Source: Catonia carolina (lineage: Eukaryota; Arthropoda; Insecta; Hemiptera; Achilidae). From it: a stretch of DNA of 64,000 bases. The position numbers and the translations under genes are program-made. The stretch lies in NCBI GenBank assembly GCA_035578175.1, contig JAQMRL010000006.1:24153506-24217505 (forward strand), given 5' to 3'. Each line of letters begins with the position of its first letter. The stretch's first letter is position 1. Below are positions 18,243 to 29,922 of this stretch, in pieces. The notes beneath the pieces were generated by a model, which saw only the letters and a list, made by a program, of their open reading frames with translations, was not told the DNA's origin and searched no databases.

Positions 18243-19010
18243 CTTCATCAAAATTATGCTAAAATATCTACATATTCTAGGAAATTTCTACTGGTGATGC
18301 TGGGTTGACAGCACTGCCCAACAGTGTTTTCTCGCTGCCAAAAACTCGATGTTCTATATCAGTCATGTTTCCTCAGTTCGTTAACAATAATAACATGCGT
18401 TATGTTCGTCCAATTTAATTATAATAATATTTCTTTAAACAACCTTTGTATTTGCAATTTTTTTGCCTTCTTCTGCAACTAACGTATAAAAATATGTTTT
18501 TAAGTCAGTTCTGTTTACGTATAAATCCGCAAAAGTCACATCACTCCGGACTAAAGATAGATAGGCTACATCCGTGTCTACTATTATTAAGTAAAAGTGA
18601 ACAGAAAAATATTTGATGAAATTTTCTTTTAATTAAGTCCTTTTCATATTTGTCAGTTATTCTAACAAAACGTCTGTAGAACTCATTGATAAACGATCTC
18701 AAAATTTTTAACAGTCCTATTTTATGATAATGAAAAACTGTATCTTCCATATTCATAAATGACCTAAAACTAACCATTGTTTTAAAAGTAAATTATTAAA
18801 ATTTCTCATATTGTTTTATACAATGAAATTTAATTCAAGGTTCTTTTTACACAAAAACTTCTTTTAGGACAACGTTTATTCAAATCTGAATTAAATATTT
18901 AGTATTTAAATAAGTATTAACAATTAAGTTGACGTGAACTTAAAAAGTTTCATTTCAAATAATAAAAACAAAACACTGAATAATTTACTTTTCATGGTTA
19001 CGACAAGTCA
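18243..19010. other. AT-rich spacer; no gene recognised
   Basis: A 78-codon minus-strand frame (18777-18541) shows no known motif and has the base composition of the surrounding non-coding DNA. Confidence 0.4.
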
Positions 19011-19011
19011 T

Positions 19012-19500
19012 TCTTCTTCTTCTTCAAGTGCCGTCTCCGCGTCGGAGGTTGGCGATCATCATTGCTATTCTAACTTTCGAAACAGCTGCTCGGAACAGTG
19101 ACGTGGAGTTGAGACCAAACCAATCTCTCAAATTCTTCAGCCAGGACGCTTTCCTTCTGCCCGGCCGGCGCTTTCCTGCTATCTTTCCTTTCATTATCAG
19201 CTGAAGAAGTCTGTATTTCCCGTTTTGAAGAACATGGCCGAAGTACTGCAGTTTTCGTCGCTTGATGTCGTATAGCAGTTCCATCTCCTTGCCCATCCGA
19301 GTCAGTACGTCCGTGTTTTGTACTCTGTCGGTCCACGATATACGGAGCATGCGGCGGTATAGCCACATCTCAAACGCCTCCAGCCTCCTTTCTAGAAGTT
19401 TCGTTAGTGTCCATCCTTCCTGCCCGTAAAGAAGTACAGGAAGTACTTAACACCTCAGAATTCGGAGCCTCGTGTTGAGACTAAGATCACGCTGGCACAA
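19012..19500 (-). mobile_element. LINE-A 3' fragment, best-preserved tail
   Basis: The minus strand reads VLPVLLYGQEGWTLT, then LEAFEMWLYRRMLRISWTDR, TRMGKEMELLYDIKRRKLQY, FGHVLQNGKYRLLQLIMKG, GKRRPGRRKASWLKNLRDWF, ending AMMIANLRRGDGT, a stop and a (GAA)n-like tail. This is the C-terminal domain after the reverse transcriptase of a non-LTR element. The frame is open from 19368 to 19024, with frame changes further upstream. The 5' truncation is typical of LINE insertions. Confidence 0.8.
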
Positions 19501-19509
19501 TAAGTGTTT

Positions 19510-21645
19510 TAGTTTCGTGAAGTCATTCTTATCTCAGCCTAAATATGTTTTTATTTTGAAATTTTAGTTGGAAAATTATTTAAAACGTCGTTATATGTTA
19601 AGTGGTGTGACACAAAACCGTTAGGGTAAAGCTTAATATAGTGTTAAATTATACTTTTTCAAAAAAAAAATGTTTTTGAAATAGAATCAATTTTAAAGAG
19701 CTCTTTATAACAGTAAACTTATAACTGTGTAACAGACTTAACAAGAATATTACAATAATTTTTTTATGTATTATACTTACTTTACTTGTTTCTATCAAAT
19801 AAATTTAAGTGTGATGACGAATGATATTAAAAATGACAAGAATTACCTGATGAAGCAGTTATTCCATATTACTTCCGATTATAAAAAAAACTTTTTTGCT
19901 TAAATGTTTATAAAGTAGTTATTTGGATCGTATTGATTAATGTAAAAGTATAAATGGTACTATAATTTGAAAGGGGTCTCCGTGCCATGCCTTTGTTAGT
20001 CGTGAATAGATCTTGATGTAAACGTTTTTGAGCTTATAGAATTTTATGAACGTAACCAGTTGATAATCTACAGTAGTAGTCGGTTTCATTGTAAGCCATT
20101 CAAACAATATTATTACTTTTTAAAAAACAAAATTTCCAGTCATTTTTTATGTAATTTTTGGTGGAATAATGTTACACAAAACTTTTCCTCATAGTAACCA
20201 ATTTTAGAATTATTGGTTTAATTATTGGTTTTAATTAATGCATTTTTTCAATAAAAATAATATATTATGTTGTACTTGACAGATAGAATTTTATCACCTA
20301 ATGTTTCAAAACTGCGTAATTCCATTACCAATGTTAACGAAGGCTAAAACGGAGGCACGCAATGTAGTTATTTGTTTGGTAAATTAATAATAATTGTTAT
20401 TGTTTTCAAAATTTAGTTCCCTTATATTTTTGTAATAAATATCAAACACTACATTACTTTACAGTAGATTTTTTTAAAGTAATTATTGAAAGGCATCTTT
20501 TCATAATTTCATAATTTATATCATCAAATTTTTTTATAATTCTATTAAATAACAGATTATAGATATTTCTGTTAGTAAAAATAAATTATAATTTGTATAA
20601 ATAATAAGTATCAGAAATATTGGTTGAACTTTAAAGCGAAAATTCCCGCATTCGATCCTCAGCTCAGACTACATCGTTCCACACGTAGTATAAATTTTCA
20701 GTAATCTACGGAACCCTTAATATAAATTGTCAAGAAGTTGGTGTAAATAAATATACTAAAAAAATATTATTTAAATGTTTCGTGAATTATATGGGATATT
20801 TTTGTTTTGGTTATATCATTTATAATTCACTTTTGTTTAGTTAAAATCGTAGGCCTGTATTTATATTTATATTACGTAAAATCGTATCAACTGTTCGGTT
20901 GTAATAAATTACAATGAATTATGATACAGCATCGACATCTGTAAATTGTTACTATATTTCAGACTTTGGCCAAGAATTGAACCCTGAATGTTATGTTTTA
21001 CAGTTTAGCGAAAACTGGCTCTTTCAATTACTCTTGCCAATACTCTGGCTCGGTCAATTTCATCATTGTACAACTGTACAAGATTTGTACGGAATTAATT
21101 ATTAACATGGAATTCCTAAATGAATAAAACCTAATTGTTAATTTTTCAAAGCTCTTCTCAGTTACCAAGATCTGGAAAAGTGTATTGTTTATATGATTTA
21201 GCGGAAAAGAATATTGTAAGAGTTAAAAAAAGTATAAGCAATAGATATAGCTAATTGCAAAAATTATAAGTGCACGTTGCTGAAAAGGATGACAAAGACA
21301 AGAAAACATTGAGTAGATTAACCAAGCTCAAAAGGAAATGAGCGGAAAATATTACTTACAGGCTTACTTAATGGATATTTTGTTCCACGGAGAACATTAT
21401 TCTAATGGCAACAATAAATAATTCTTTTTTAACATTAAAAAGGCTTTGAAATTAACTACCGTTTATTTCATACTTATAATTTTCATTTTTCTGCCCATTT
21501 GGACAACTAAAGTTAAGTTTTAATTAAAAAATGTATAGTACAAATTTAGTTTTCCTCCATATTTTACCCCCAGTTAAGACATTCCAAACCAACCCAAAAA
21601 ATAACACTCAAAATTATGTGTGCGCACGTATTTATAAAATATGTT
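19510..21645. other. AT-rich, no gene or recognised repeat
   Basis: Only short AT-driven frames are present (for example 20914-21105 plus). No repeat family of the window was recognised. Confidence 0.4.
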
Positions 21646-21651
21646 TTTGTT

Positions 21652-22668
21652 TAGGTCATCAGCCGAAAGGCTGGTTTGAACCTCTAGAGGTTTTACTAAG
21701 TAAAATCGAGGAGTGAGATGGTTTACCATGTCCTTCTTCACTGAGTGGGAAAGTACGCTTATCAGCATGCCGGGCCCTCTGAAAAACAAAAATGTTCCAC
21801 TCTGCAAATGACACCTTCACTTCATTCACCACAGGGTCTAGCTTTTTTTTACTTTTGAGACCCCTTATGATCAGTTTAGGTCTGTTCCAGTGTTGGGTTT
21901 CAAATGCGCCCTCTCCTAAGTGTGCCTTCATTTCATTTGGCCCACATTTTCGTAAAACGTTCCGATCTCTGTTTCCAGTCTTCGTCGGTAAACACCCTGT
22001 TGTATACTCTTCTGGTTTTCGGTTCAAATGTTACCATATTAGTCTGATATTAGCTGATTGTATTAGCAGGTCTTGTTTAGTGAGTTCAAGTTCCTCCACA
22101 TCCCGCTTTACCTCCCTCAGCCACCTAGGTCTCAACACCTTATTCCACAAATGGTTGATAAACCGGTTCACAAGTCTGGACTTTTCGGCTCTGAGCATGT
22201 GTCCTAGGAATGATATTCTTTTCCTCTTAAAGTTATTTGTTAGTGGGGGGATTAGTTTGTAGATTTCTTTGTTTGGGATTAACCGCCACTGTCCTTCTAC
22301 CATGTGCTTTTTGTTCATGCACTTCCTAAGTATTTTTCTTTCTATTTCCTCAATTCTAGCGGTGTCTCCTAAGCGATATGGCCCGAATAAGGTTTCGCTT
22401 GAATAGTAGATTCCTGGAAGACCGCTGTTTGGTAGTGTCTTAGTTTAGTTTTGGTTGACAGACATTTCTTGCTTTAGAATGATATTTATTACTTTCAGAG
22501 GAGATAACTCTTATTAGTGTCTTTTTTACCTCTACCTCTTCTGTTCTTAAATAATTCAGTCATTTAATTGGCCGACCATGTGATAAGAAACAGAACTATT
22601 TATTTTAGCCCTGCAACGAACTGATTAAGTGTAAATAATTTGACACTCCACCTGTCTGTTACTGGCAC
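21652..22668 (+). repeat. R repeat, copy split by a LINE-B insertion
   Basis: The 5' part (21652-21842) runs from GGTCATCAGCCGAAAGGCTG through CACCTTCACTTCATTCACCA to CAGGGTCT. The 3' part (about 22473-22668) resumes at the GAATGATATTTATTACTTTC block and continues through GAGATAACTCTTATTAGTGT to CACTCCACCTGTCTGTTAC. Intact copies at 48.6 and 58.2 kb join these two blocks directly. Confidence 0.8.
21843..22472 (-). mobile_element. LINE-B tail inserted in the R repeat
   Basis: The minus strand reads YSSETLFGPYRLGDTARIEE, IERKILRKCMNKKHM, LIPNKEIYKL, RKRISFLGHMLRAEKSRLVN, PRWLREVKRDVEELELT. This is the LINE-B C-terminal domain. The 3' end is an A-rich run on the minus strand (21843-21856), as expected for target-primed insertion. 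A short GCTT(T) repeat flanks both sides and may be the target duplication. It is 5' truncated. Confidence 0.75.
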
Positions 22669-22669
22669 A

Positions 22670-23630
22670 GTATTATATTTAAAAAAAATATAAATTAATT
22701 ATATATTTGTTAAATTGTGTACGCTATCTCGGTTTCAACATTTTTCAAATATTCATTAATTGTAGTAATGTATTTTATAAATTTTTATTTTAAAAACCGT
22801 TCTTGTAAACCAACAACTTTCCGTTAAAACCTTATTCACTAATATGAATTTGCAGAAAAATCGTCATTAATAGATTTCATAGAAAATATCGTTTTATCTA
22901 GCATTTTTTAAAAAAAGTATGACTTTATTTCTCTACGATGTATTCTAATTTGACTTATCCGAATTCTTATGATATTGCCTTACATATTTGATTATTACTG
23001 ACTCATGTGTTCTGAAATAATTACTGTGGGTTTCAATAACAGAAACTCCTCTTGATACTGGCTAAGATACAATATTTGGCGTTTTGATCTAAACATCCAT
23101 CAGTGCTTATAATCAAGCCAGTTTATCAAATATTTTTGTAAAAATATAAAACTTTTTATTTTATTACAGTACTGTATAATGGCTGCACATTTTCCGTAGA
23201 TGATATTCATTTAAGTGTGTAATTTTACTTTTAGGATAAGAGGTACCCGGTGGTACATTATTCGTTTAAAATTGTGGCTGTTATTTGTTGTTTTGACCAA
23301 AAGATCTTTGCTTCATTTTTGCTTCAAACGTCGTTTAGTTGGGAAGTCCTTGTAGCTGCGTCCCAGACTAGTAGGTATGTTGGGATGATTATCTAGTCGT
23401 TCATAAAATTTACTATAGAGGGACGCGGTTAGTTCCTTTAGTGTTGGAATTCTGAAATTGTCATGGAGGTTTTTATTGGATAAATAAAAAGAAGCACCAA
23501 AAAGAAAAGTTAAGAGTTTTAACTAAAAGGCATAAATCGACTTTAAGTTACTCTCTGCCTCTGTTTAAAAGTATTATTTTAATTTACTGAACATAAATGC
23601 TAATGCAAACGATAAAGGGTGATCGATGAA
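22670..23630. other. AT-rich spacer; no gene recognised
   Basis: No open frame or repeat of the window families was identified. Confidence 0.4.
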
Positions 23631-23639
23631 AATAAGTAA

Positions 23640-23708
23640 TGAAAGATTTTCAGACTTCTTGGGAATCAAACCCGGGACCCTTCGAGTAGAAGCCAATTGC
23701 GTGTATAG
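23640..23708 (-). mobile_element. tRNA-derived SINE head, partial
   Basis: The minus strand contains GGGTCCCGGGTTTGATTCCC, a Pol III B box in tRNA-like context, with a CAATTGGCTTCTACTCGAAG stretch before it. The body is not recognisable. Confidence 0.5.
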
Positions 23709-23769
23709 CACATTTTTTCCTAGTAATATATACTGACCGTCCACTATATTTAAATATAATTATCTTGCT

Positions 23770-24450
23770 TAATAATTAATAAGAACAAAACGAAAGTGTT
23801 GTGCAGCAGTAAGAGTGGTTTAGTAAATATGAGAAATTTGAAAGTAGGCAACGAAAACGTACAGGAAGTTGAGGAATTCTGCTATCTAGGGAGTAAAATA
23901 ACAAAGAATGGTAGAAGCACAAGTGATATCAAAAGTAGAATTGCTCAGACTAGAAAAGCCTTTGACAAGAAGAACAGCTTACTGACTACTAACATTTACT
24001 TACAGATTAGGAAGGACTTCTTAAAACATTAGGTTTGGAGTGAAGCACAAAACATTATACGGGAGATAAACGTGGGTGATATGGGTTGTAGAAAAGAAGA
24101 CGATAGAAGCTTTTGAAATGTGGTGTTATAGGAAAATGTTAAAGATTAGGTGAGTGGACAAAATAAGTAATTTAGAGGTTCTTAGGCGAGTGGATGAAAA
24201 AAGAAGTATATGGAAGCATCTTATCAGAAGAAGGGGTAGGCTAGTGGGGCATATCTTGGGACATCCAGGTATTGGTTTATCAATAATAAAGAGTAATATT
24301 GAGGGAGTGAATTTGTAGGGGAAGGCAAAGTTTGGAATATATTAAGCAGATTACAAAATATGTAGAGTTTTACAGATATGTAGATATGAAACGACTTACG
24401 CAAGATATAACAGCTTGGAAAACTGCATCCAACCAGTCGAGAGACTCATG
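23770..24450 (+). mobile_element. LINE-C fragment (RT C-terminal part and tail)
   Basis: The plus strand reads NKTKVLCSSKSGLV, then VEEFCYLGSKITKNGRSTSD, IKSRIAQTRKAFDKK and LRK-like QIRKDFLKH. This is the segment downstream of the catalytic RT motif (xxxFxYLGSxIxxxGxxxxEIxxRI). After 24032 the remaining pieces (for example SGAYLGTSRYWF and YARYNSLENCIQPVERLM) occur only in shifted, stop-filled frames. It is 5' truncated and inactive. Confidence 0.7.
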
Positions 24451-24469
24451 AGAAAAATCTCTCTTAAAA

Positions 24470-25390
24470 TCTTTTCTTTGAACTTTCCATATTTTTAGTC
24501 ATTATTTTAATCATTCATTTCCATAAAAATACTTAACTTGCATTAAGAATTTTAAGATATAGTTTCTACGCTTATTTTCTTATCATACAGGTTGTGTGTC
24601 AAATGAGAGACAATAATAAAGATTAATATGGACAATTATTTTCTTAAAATTTTTCGATTTAAGATTTATTTTTCACTATTTAAAATATTAGCTTACATAA
24701 CTTTAAAGCATAATTTTTCTTCTAATCCTTCTTAATTAAAAATGAATATCATTTACTTACTTTATCGATATTATAAAATTGAAACTCTATCTTTAAGTTA
24801 ATTTTTAAATTGTATTACATGAATTATGAATTTAAGCATTAATATTTTATTTTGTCATCGTAACATTTTATAACTATTAATTTTTATAATTAAGAGTAAT
24901 TTTAATTAAATTCAAATCATTACGTAAACAGCTTATGCAAATATTTCTTTACTTCTTTCTCTGTTACTTGCTAAAACTTTTAATGGAAAGAAAACAAAAT
25001 GTAAAGTAATCTATTAATTTTCCTGTTTTTATCATGGACGTATATATTTTGCTAAAAATTAATTGCATTGTCTTAAGAGATTATGTACATAATTTTGCTA
25101 AGTTTATTTTATCTTTGACTTTGCTTTGATAAATTTTTCGTTTTTTCTAGATGTAGATTGAGGTTAAAAATCGAAACGTTTAAGTTTATGACTATTATTG
25201 TTTGTTTTATTCAATAAACCAGATTAAATAAAATGTATGCATATTAAATTTACACTTAAGTAATATTACATACATAACGTGTTGAAATTTAACAAAGATT
25301 TCATTTAAAATTATTAACAATTCGGTGTCACCATGATACGAAACTAGTAACATAATGTCACTCCTTGTGCTATATTATTGCCTTGTGTGT
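24470..25390. other. AT-rich, no gene or recognised repeat
   Basis: The stretch is mostly poly-A/T-like sequence with no supported feature. Confidence 0.4.
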
Positions 25391-25429
25391 TATATTATTC
25401 CTTGTGCTTTTTTTAATTGTGGAAGTTCT

Positions 25430-26115
25430 GGCTCTGAATATGACTGAAGTGCGTGCGAAAATTACTAGCCTTGAAAATATAGCTCAAAGAATTGGGTTAA
25501 AAATTTCCTATTAAAAGACTGAAATCATGGCTATTAACCCACTATGCATAAATAAAGTGAAAATTAACGGTAAAGAAATTAGATTGTCTCAACAAAATGT
25601 CACTGATTTATGGAACCTAACTGATCAAAGAGAAATCAGGTTTTTTAGTTCCAAACATCAAAAAGATTAAATCTTACTCCTAAAGTCTAGTTATTTCAAT
25701 TTTGGATAACTAAAACAATAACTAAAATCAAAACATCTGACATACCGATTTTAAACTTTACATGAAAACAACAAAATATCTTCAAGTTAGCCAAATAATT
25801 GTATGTGACGAAAAACCGATAGTAACACAATACCACGATGTTCTTCTATTTGATAGTTATTTAATTTGTATTATAAATGACAAAAATCTTGATCAGGAGC
25901 TTAGTGACTATCTGGTGTCTTTCGACCAGAAGAAAATAAAAAAAGAAAAGAAAAAGAAGTTGTCCAGATAAAGTTATAACTTTAAAACTAAACATGGAAA
26001 TTTACAAAAAAAAGGAAAAAAACTTTTTATTTCTTTCATTGATTTTCAGAAACCCTACGACAGTATCCATAGACCGTCCATGCTAAAAGCCTTACGCAAT
26101 CTGGGTTTTTAAAAT
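25430..26115 (+). mobile_element. LINE-B fragments, duplicated piece upstream of a longer copy
   Basis: Bases 25430-25592 repeat 26566-26730 almost exactly, including GACTGAAGT(G/A)CGTGCGAAAAT and GGGTTAAAAATTTCCTATTA. A second piece at 26035-26112 reads IDFQKPYDSIHRPSMLKALR, a reverse-transcriptase motif similar to the one at 26226. Both carry stops. The order is scrambled relative to a normal LINE. Confidence 0.6.
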
Positions 26116-26159
26116 AGTTTTATAAATAATACAGTATAATAATAAATTGTAATAAAACT

Positions 26160-27420
26160 TTTTTCAGACCAATTCTTAGTCGTCAGTTAATAATGGAAAA
26201 TTACAAGCTTAACCACAAACAACTTTTTATAACACTCATAGACTTTAAGAAAGCATACGACTGCATTCACAGATCAACTCTATTCCAAATTTTCAGAAAC
26301 TTCGGGCTGTACCTGAAACTAGTAAGAATTATCAAATTAACCTTAACAAACACCCAAACAAATGTTAAGTTTAGGGGAGAGATTTCTTTTACCATTAAAA
26401 CTGGGCTAAGACAGGGAGATGGCTTTCTCCACTTTTCTTTAATATTGCCCTGGACTACATCATCAAAATATGGTAAAGGGAGAATCCTACAAAAACAAAA
26501 ATTGAAAGAGGAGGAAAGCGTATATTAGTAAACTGCTCAGGATTTGCGGATGATTTGGCCCTGCTGGCTCTGAGTATGACTGAAGTACGTGCGAAAATTG
26601 CTAGCCTTGAAAATATAGCCCAAAGAACTGGGTTAAAAATTTCCTATTAAAAGACTGAAATCATGGCTATCAACCCGCTATGCATAAATAACATAAAAAT
26701 TAATGGTAAAGAAATTAGATTGTTCTAACATTTCAAATGCCAAGTAGAAATTATCAACTGCAATCTAAAGGAAAAATCCACTTGGCAAAAGAGAACTTTC
26801 AGAATTAAAAGAGCACAAGGAATAATCTGGCAAACGTACAAAAAAATGAATTTCAAGCATGCCAAAATCCGTCATTACAAAACTGTTGTGCTCCCAGAGT
26901 CGCTTTACGCCGATGAAACTATTTTCCAAATAAGAATAAAGCTAAAACTTCTTAAAAACTTCTTAGAATTGTCAGGACCAACCTTAAAAAGAGTTATCAA
27001 AAAATGGGTTGTGGCGAATTCCTTCTAATAAAACTGTCTATAAGGAAATTGATGATAGCGTAATGAAGAAATAGAGGATTTCCTACTTTTACCACATTTT
27101 AAGAATGCCGAATGATAGAATATTGAAACAACTGATCCTCAGGAACGTGAACAGGAAGATTACGGGAAGATACATTGAAGAGATTAAGAGGGATTTCAAT
27201 AGAATTGAACTGGCAATTAAAGACGCGTTTGACTAGAAAAAAATAAATAGTACTGTTAAAGCACAAAAACTTTAGTGGGGAAAAGTAGAAAGACGCACGG
27301 TGGCAGTTACAGATGAGATACGGAAACAGAGATCGGGCCGTCTCAAAAAGTACTGGCAAAACCGAAAGGCTAAACAACCAACACGTTATCCAAAGAACAC
27401 AAGAAATTGATTGGCTTAGT
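26160..27420 (+). mobile_element. LINE-B non-LTR retrotransposon, RT domain to C-terminus, inactive
   Basis: This is the longest LINE-B piece. The first RT block is TLIDFKKAYDCIHRSTLFQI, followed by TGLRQGDGF. The catalytic block is GFADDLALLALS (26547-26582), with both Asp retained. After that come KTEIMAINPLC, WQKRTFRIKRAQGIIWQTYK, then HILRMPNDRILKQLILR, EEIKRDFNRIELAIKDAF, and a terminal RSGRLKKYWQNRKAK. Frame changes and stops lie between the blocks, for example after 26528. The endonuclease and N-terminus are missing. Confidence 0.75.
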
Positions 27421-27511
27421 GGTCCAATGTCGCTTAAAAATCAAAAAAATATTATAATATAGGCCTATATTACAGTATAATAGTTTTTATAATAATTTTC
27501 CATATTCTTTC

Positions 27512-27577
27512 CGAGAATCTAACCCGGGACCTCTGCTCTGTAGCGTAGCACGCTAACTACAAAGCAACGGAAACGGC
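27512..27577 (-). mobile_element. tRNA-derived SINE head, partial
   Basis: The minus strand contains GTAGTTAGCGTGCTACGCTA and CCCGGGTTAGATTCTCGG, which are A-box and B-box-like blocks in tRNA spacing. No body was recognised. Confidence 0.5.
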
Positions 27578-27579
27578 TA

Positions 27580-28288
27580 CTAGGTTTTTATTCTATAATA
27601 AAGTATAGTACGAAAGATGTATGCAAATTTGTATTGAAGATGAACAGATTATTTCCAAGATTTTTATGTTTAGAAAGATTGATGAGTTACTCTCATGACG
27701 TATTCAAATATTATGCCTATCAAATCATTCATTTTATTTTTCTCTGTGGTAACTCGTAAAAAAAATGTTCTTAAAACCTTGATAGCTAAAATAATATTAA
27801 ACGATGACGCATGGATTTTCATTTTTAATCCGATATCCGCAGGGAATAATAATGGTTTTTATCCATGAATTTGTTGTTTACAAGGTAAAAGACCGTGCTT
27901 CCTTCTCCAATCGATATTATGGCCAGGGTATAAACTGTTTGTTGCTATCACGTCTTTCCTTAATGATTCAAAGGGGATTACTTGGATTTTTCACTTTCTG
28001 CTTCATCATCGTCAGCACAAAAGTTTTAGTTTTAGTCCTACTGATCCTTTCCAATAATATCTAAGTAAAATAAGATGAGAATAATTTTACCACTATTCTA
28101 AAATAAAAATATAGTATTCAGAATATAAATTAAAATCTCCTGCCATTAAATTATAATATAATTTTCCATGGGAAATTACAGTGATTCTTTTCGAGCGGCG
28201 AAACTTCTTCTACCTTACTGTTTTATACCACAACGTACTAATCGCATCGTCTTCAATTCGTTTATATTTTCCATAAATATTTACATGG
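27580..28288. other. Spacer; one open frame without recognisable function
   Basis: A plus-strand frame at 27804-28064 (86 codons) is hydrophobic towards its end. No known motif, splice context or codon signature supports it. Confidence 0.4.
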
Positions 28289-28292
28289 TTAA

Positions 28293-28894
28293 CCCTTTCA
28301 GTACCAACGTCCGGAAAACAAGAAGTTGATACATTTAACGTACTTATAATATCCGTTTTGCCGGACGCCCGCAGTTATGCAAGGAGTGCCAACGTCCGGA
28401 TGACCGAACATTTCCAAAAAACATTTAAACAAAAATTAATGGAATAATGTAGCATATTTTGAAATTGCCTCTGTGGCTTAGTGATTAGCACGGTAGCCTA
28501 CAAAGTGAAAGGTCCCGGATTCAATTCCCGGCTAGGTTCTGGAAATTTTAACACGTTAAAACCACTGTTAAGGTACCAGAACCCACGGTAGTTGCTAATG
28601 ACCGAGCTGTCGATGCGCTTTAAATAAACTAAAAAAAACTATTTTGAATATTTTTAGTGTTAGAACGTACTTCTTTTTTTCTTATAATACGTTATATCTT
28701 TTTTTTATGAATACAATAACAATTAATTTTTAACAGGACATTTTATTTTTCTGTAACGTTGAAATTTTGGGTGGCAATGGCAGGCTTCCGTCTGCAAGTT
28801 TTCGAAATAAGGGCTGGCACTTTTTGTACACCCTTATTCAAATTCAATGGCACTTTAGATCAAACTTTTAAATATTGTTTCGGCATCGTAATGG
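28293..28894. mobile_element. Probable piggyBac-like MITE (TTAA-flanked), carrying a SINE
   Basis: TTAA flanks both sides (28289-28292 and 28895-28898). The left end is CCCTTTCAGTACCAACGTCC and the right end in inverted view is CCATTACGATGCCGAAAC, which match only partly. The phrase G(T)(A/G)CCAACGTCCGGA occurs twice near the left end. A tRNA-SINE sits inside at 28467-28637, so the original element was about 430 bp. Confidence 0.45.
28467..28637 (+). mobile_element. tRNA-derived SINE (group 2), intact copy
   Basis: The head is TGCCTCTGTGGCTTAGTGAT with an A box (TGGCTTAGTGATTAGCA) and a B box GGATTCAATTCCCGG. The body ends CGGTAGTTGCTAATGACCGA followed by GCTGTCGATGCGCTTTAAAT and A-rich sequence. 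The tail recurs at 30.7, 33.7 and 42.4 kb. The acceptor-stem halves do not pair as in a functional tRNA. Confidence 0.8.
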
Positions 28895-28957
28895 TTAAAT
28901 AAATTATTTCAACAATATTTGTATGGGCTTTTACTTTTTCATTTTTTTGTATATATG

Positions 28958-29210
28958 TTTTTATCCCTAATGTGTGTACGTTGCAATCTGTTAAATTTGA
29001 GAACAATAAGGAACCTAATTACCCAAAGAGATGAGGATGATTTGTATGACGTGTAAATGAGTCTTGTATATACTCAGGCCGACCATTCTTGTGAAAGTAT
29101 TGTTAATTAAACTCCAACCATCATAGTACACCGTTAACAACAGTGTCTAGTATTCAAATCTGTATAAAAGTAATTACCTTTACTACGACTCGTGCTAGGA
29201 ACCTTGAACC
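28958..29210 (-). mobile_element. SINE group 1 copy
   Basis: The minus-strand copy contains TTGGTTCAAGGTTCCTAGCA, AGTAAAGGTAATTACTTTTA, ACCATCATAG in complement as the GATGGTTGGAGTTTAATTAA box, and the TAATGTGTGTACGTTGCAAT terminal side read on the plus strand. The tRNA-like head is missing. Confidence 0.75.
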
Positions 29211-29846
29211 AATAAAACTAACTTGGTGAGATATAAAAAAAGTAAATTTAAAAAAATACAAGATCAAATGCTATTATTTTATCTGTGTATTATAATAGTG
29301 GTTTTCTTGTAGTTACTATTTTATTTTGGATAGAATCTCAAATTCTCTAACTAAATATTGTACTAGTTTAATTATTGCAGTGCAAGTTAGGATACAAGAT
29401 ATAGTATTAATGTTCGTGAAAGAAAAGGAGTCAGATTTTAACAGGATTAAAGTCAGAGACATTGCGGCTAGAAGATAATAATACAAGTAAGAGATAAAGA
29501 GGTAGTGTGTAAAAGGTGACGTCATTAGAATAAGCCATTCGTCGGTTATTGTTGCGAAGTACATATTCGGTAGTTTATACCATCTTGCTTAAGATTTACT
29601 ATTATTTACTCATTGACTTAGATAGATCTTGTAGTACAGTAACTTGTACATTGTAGATGATTACGATTTGCATAAATTTAAATGTTTTCTAACTCTCCGT
29701 TAATACCGGGAGTTAATAAAGCATTAGAACACTTCAGTAGTTTCTTAAATGTTGAAGTTCAAATTTTAATTTTTTTGGTTTAACTGTCAAGTAAAATAAC
29801 TTATAACGTAAAACGATAAATTATCAAACTACACAAATTATTTAAG
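29211..29846. other. Spacer, nothing recognised
   Basis: An 82-codon minus-strand frame (29564-29316) has no recognisable motif, and its composition is that of the surrounding DNA. Confidence 0.4.
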
Positions 29847-29847
29847 C

Positions 29848-29922
29848 TGCCACCGTAGCGTAGTGGTAGCGCGCTACTGTAAAACGCGGGAGTCCTGGGC
29901 TCGATTCCCGATTGGGGTCTGA
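29848..29922 (+). mobile_element. tRNA-derived SINE head (tRNA-like, no body)
   Basis: The head is TGCCACCGTAGCGTAGTGGT with an A box TAGCGTAGTGGTAGCGC, and the B-box arm is TGGGCTCGATTCCCGATT. A D-arm and T-arm can be drawn. The 5' GCCACCG cannot pair with the 3' end, so this is not a functional tRNA. The family SINE body is absent. Confidence 0.6.

Noticed and set aside
18985..18999. ATGAAAA followed by GTAAAT on the minus strand as a possible first exon
   Set aside because: It would join in phase 1, while the signal-peptide exon must be entered in phase 0.
21652..21664. The CTGATGA motif at the R-repeat head read on the minus strand, as a snoRNA C box
   Set aside because: No matching D box with terminal stem was found at suitable spacing. 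The motif is part of a small repeat hairpin.
21792..22262. 156-codon plus-strand frame
   Set aside because: It is antisense to a LINE-B tail whose minus-strand protein motifs are clear, and it spans an R repeat.
29848..29922. Functional tRNA gene
   Set aside because: D-arm and T-arm look reasonable, but the acceptor-stem halves do not pair, and the head resembles SINE heads elsewhere in the window.
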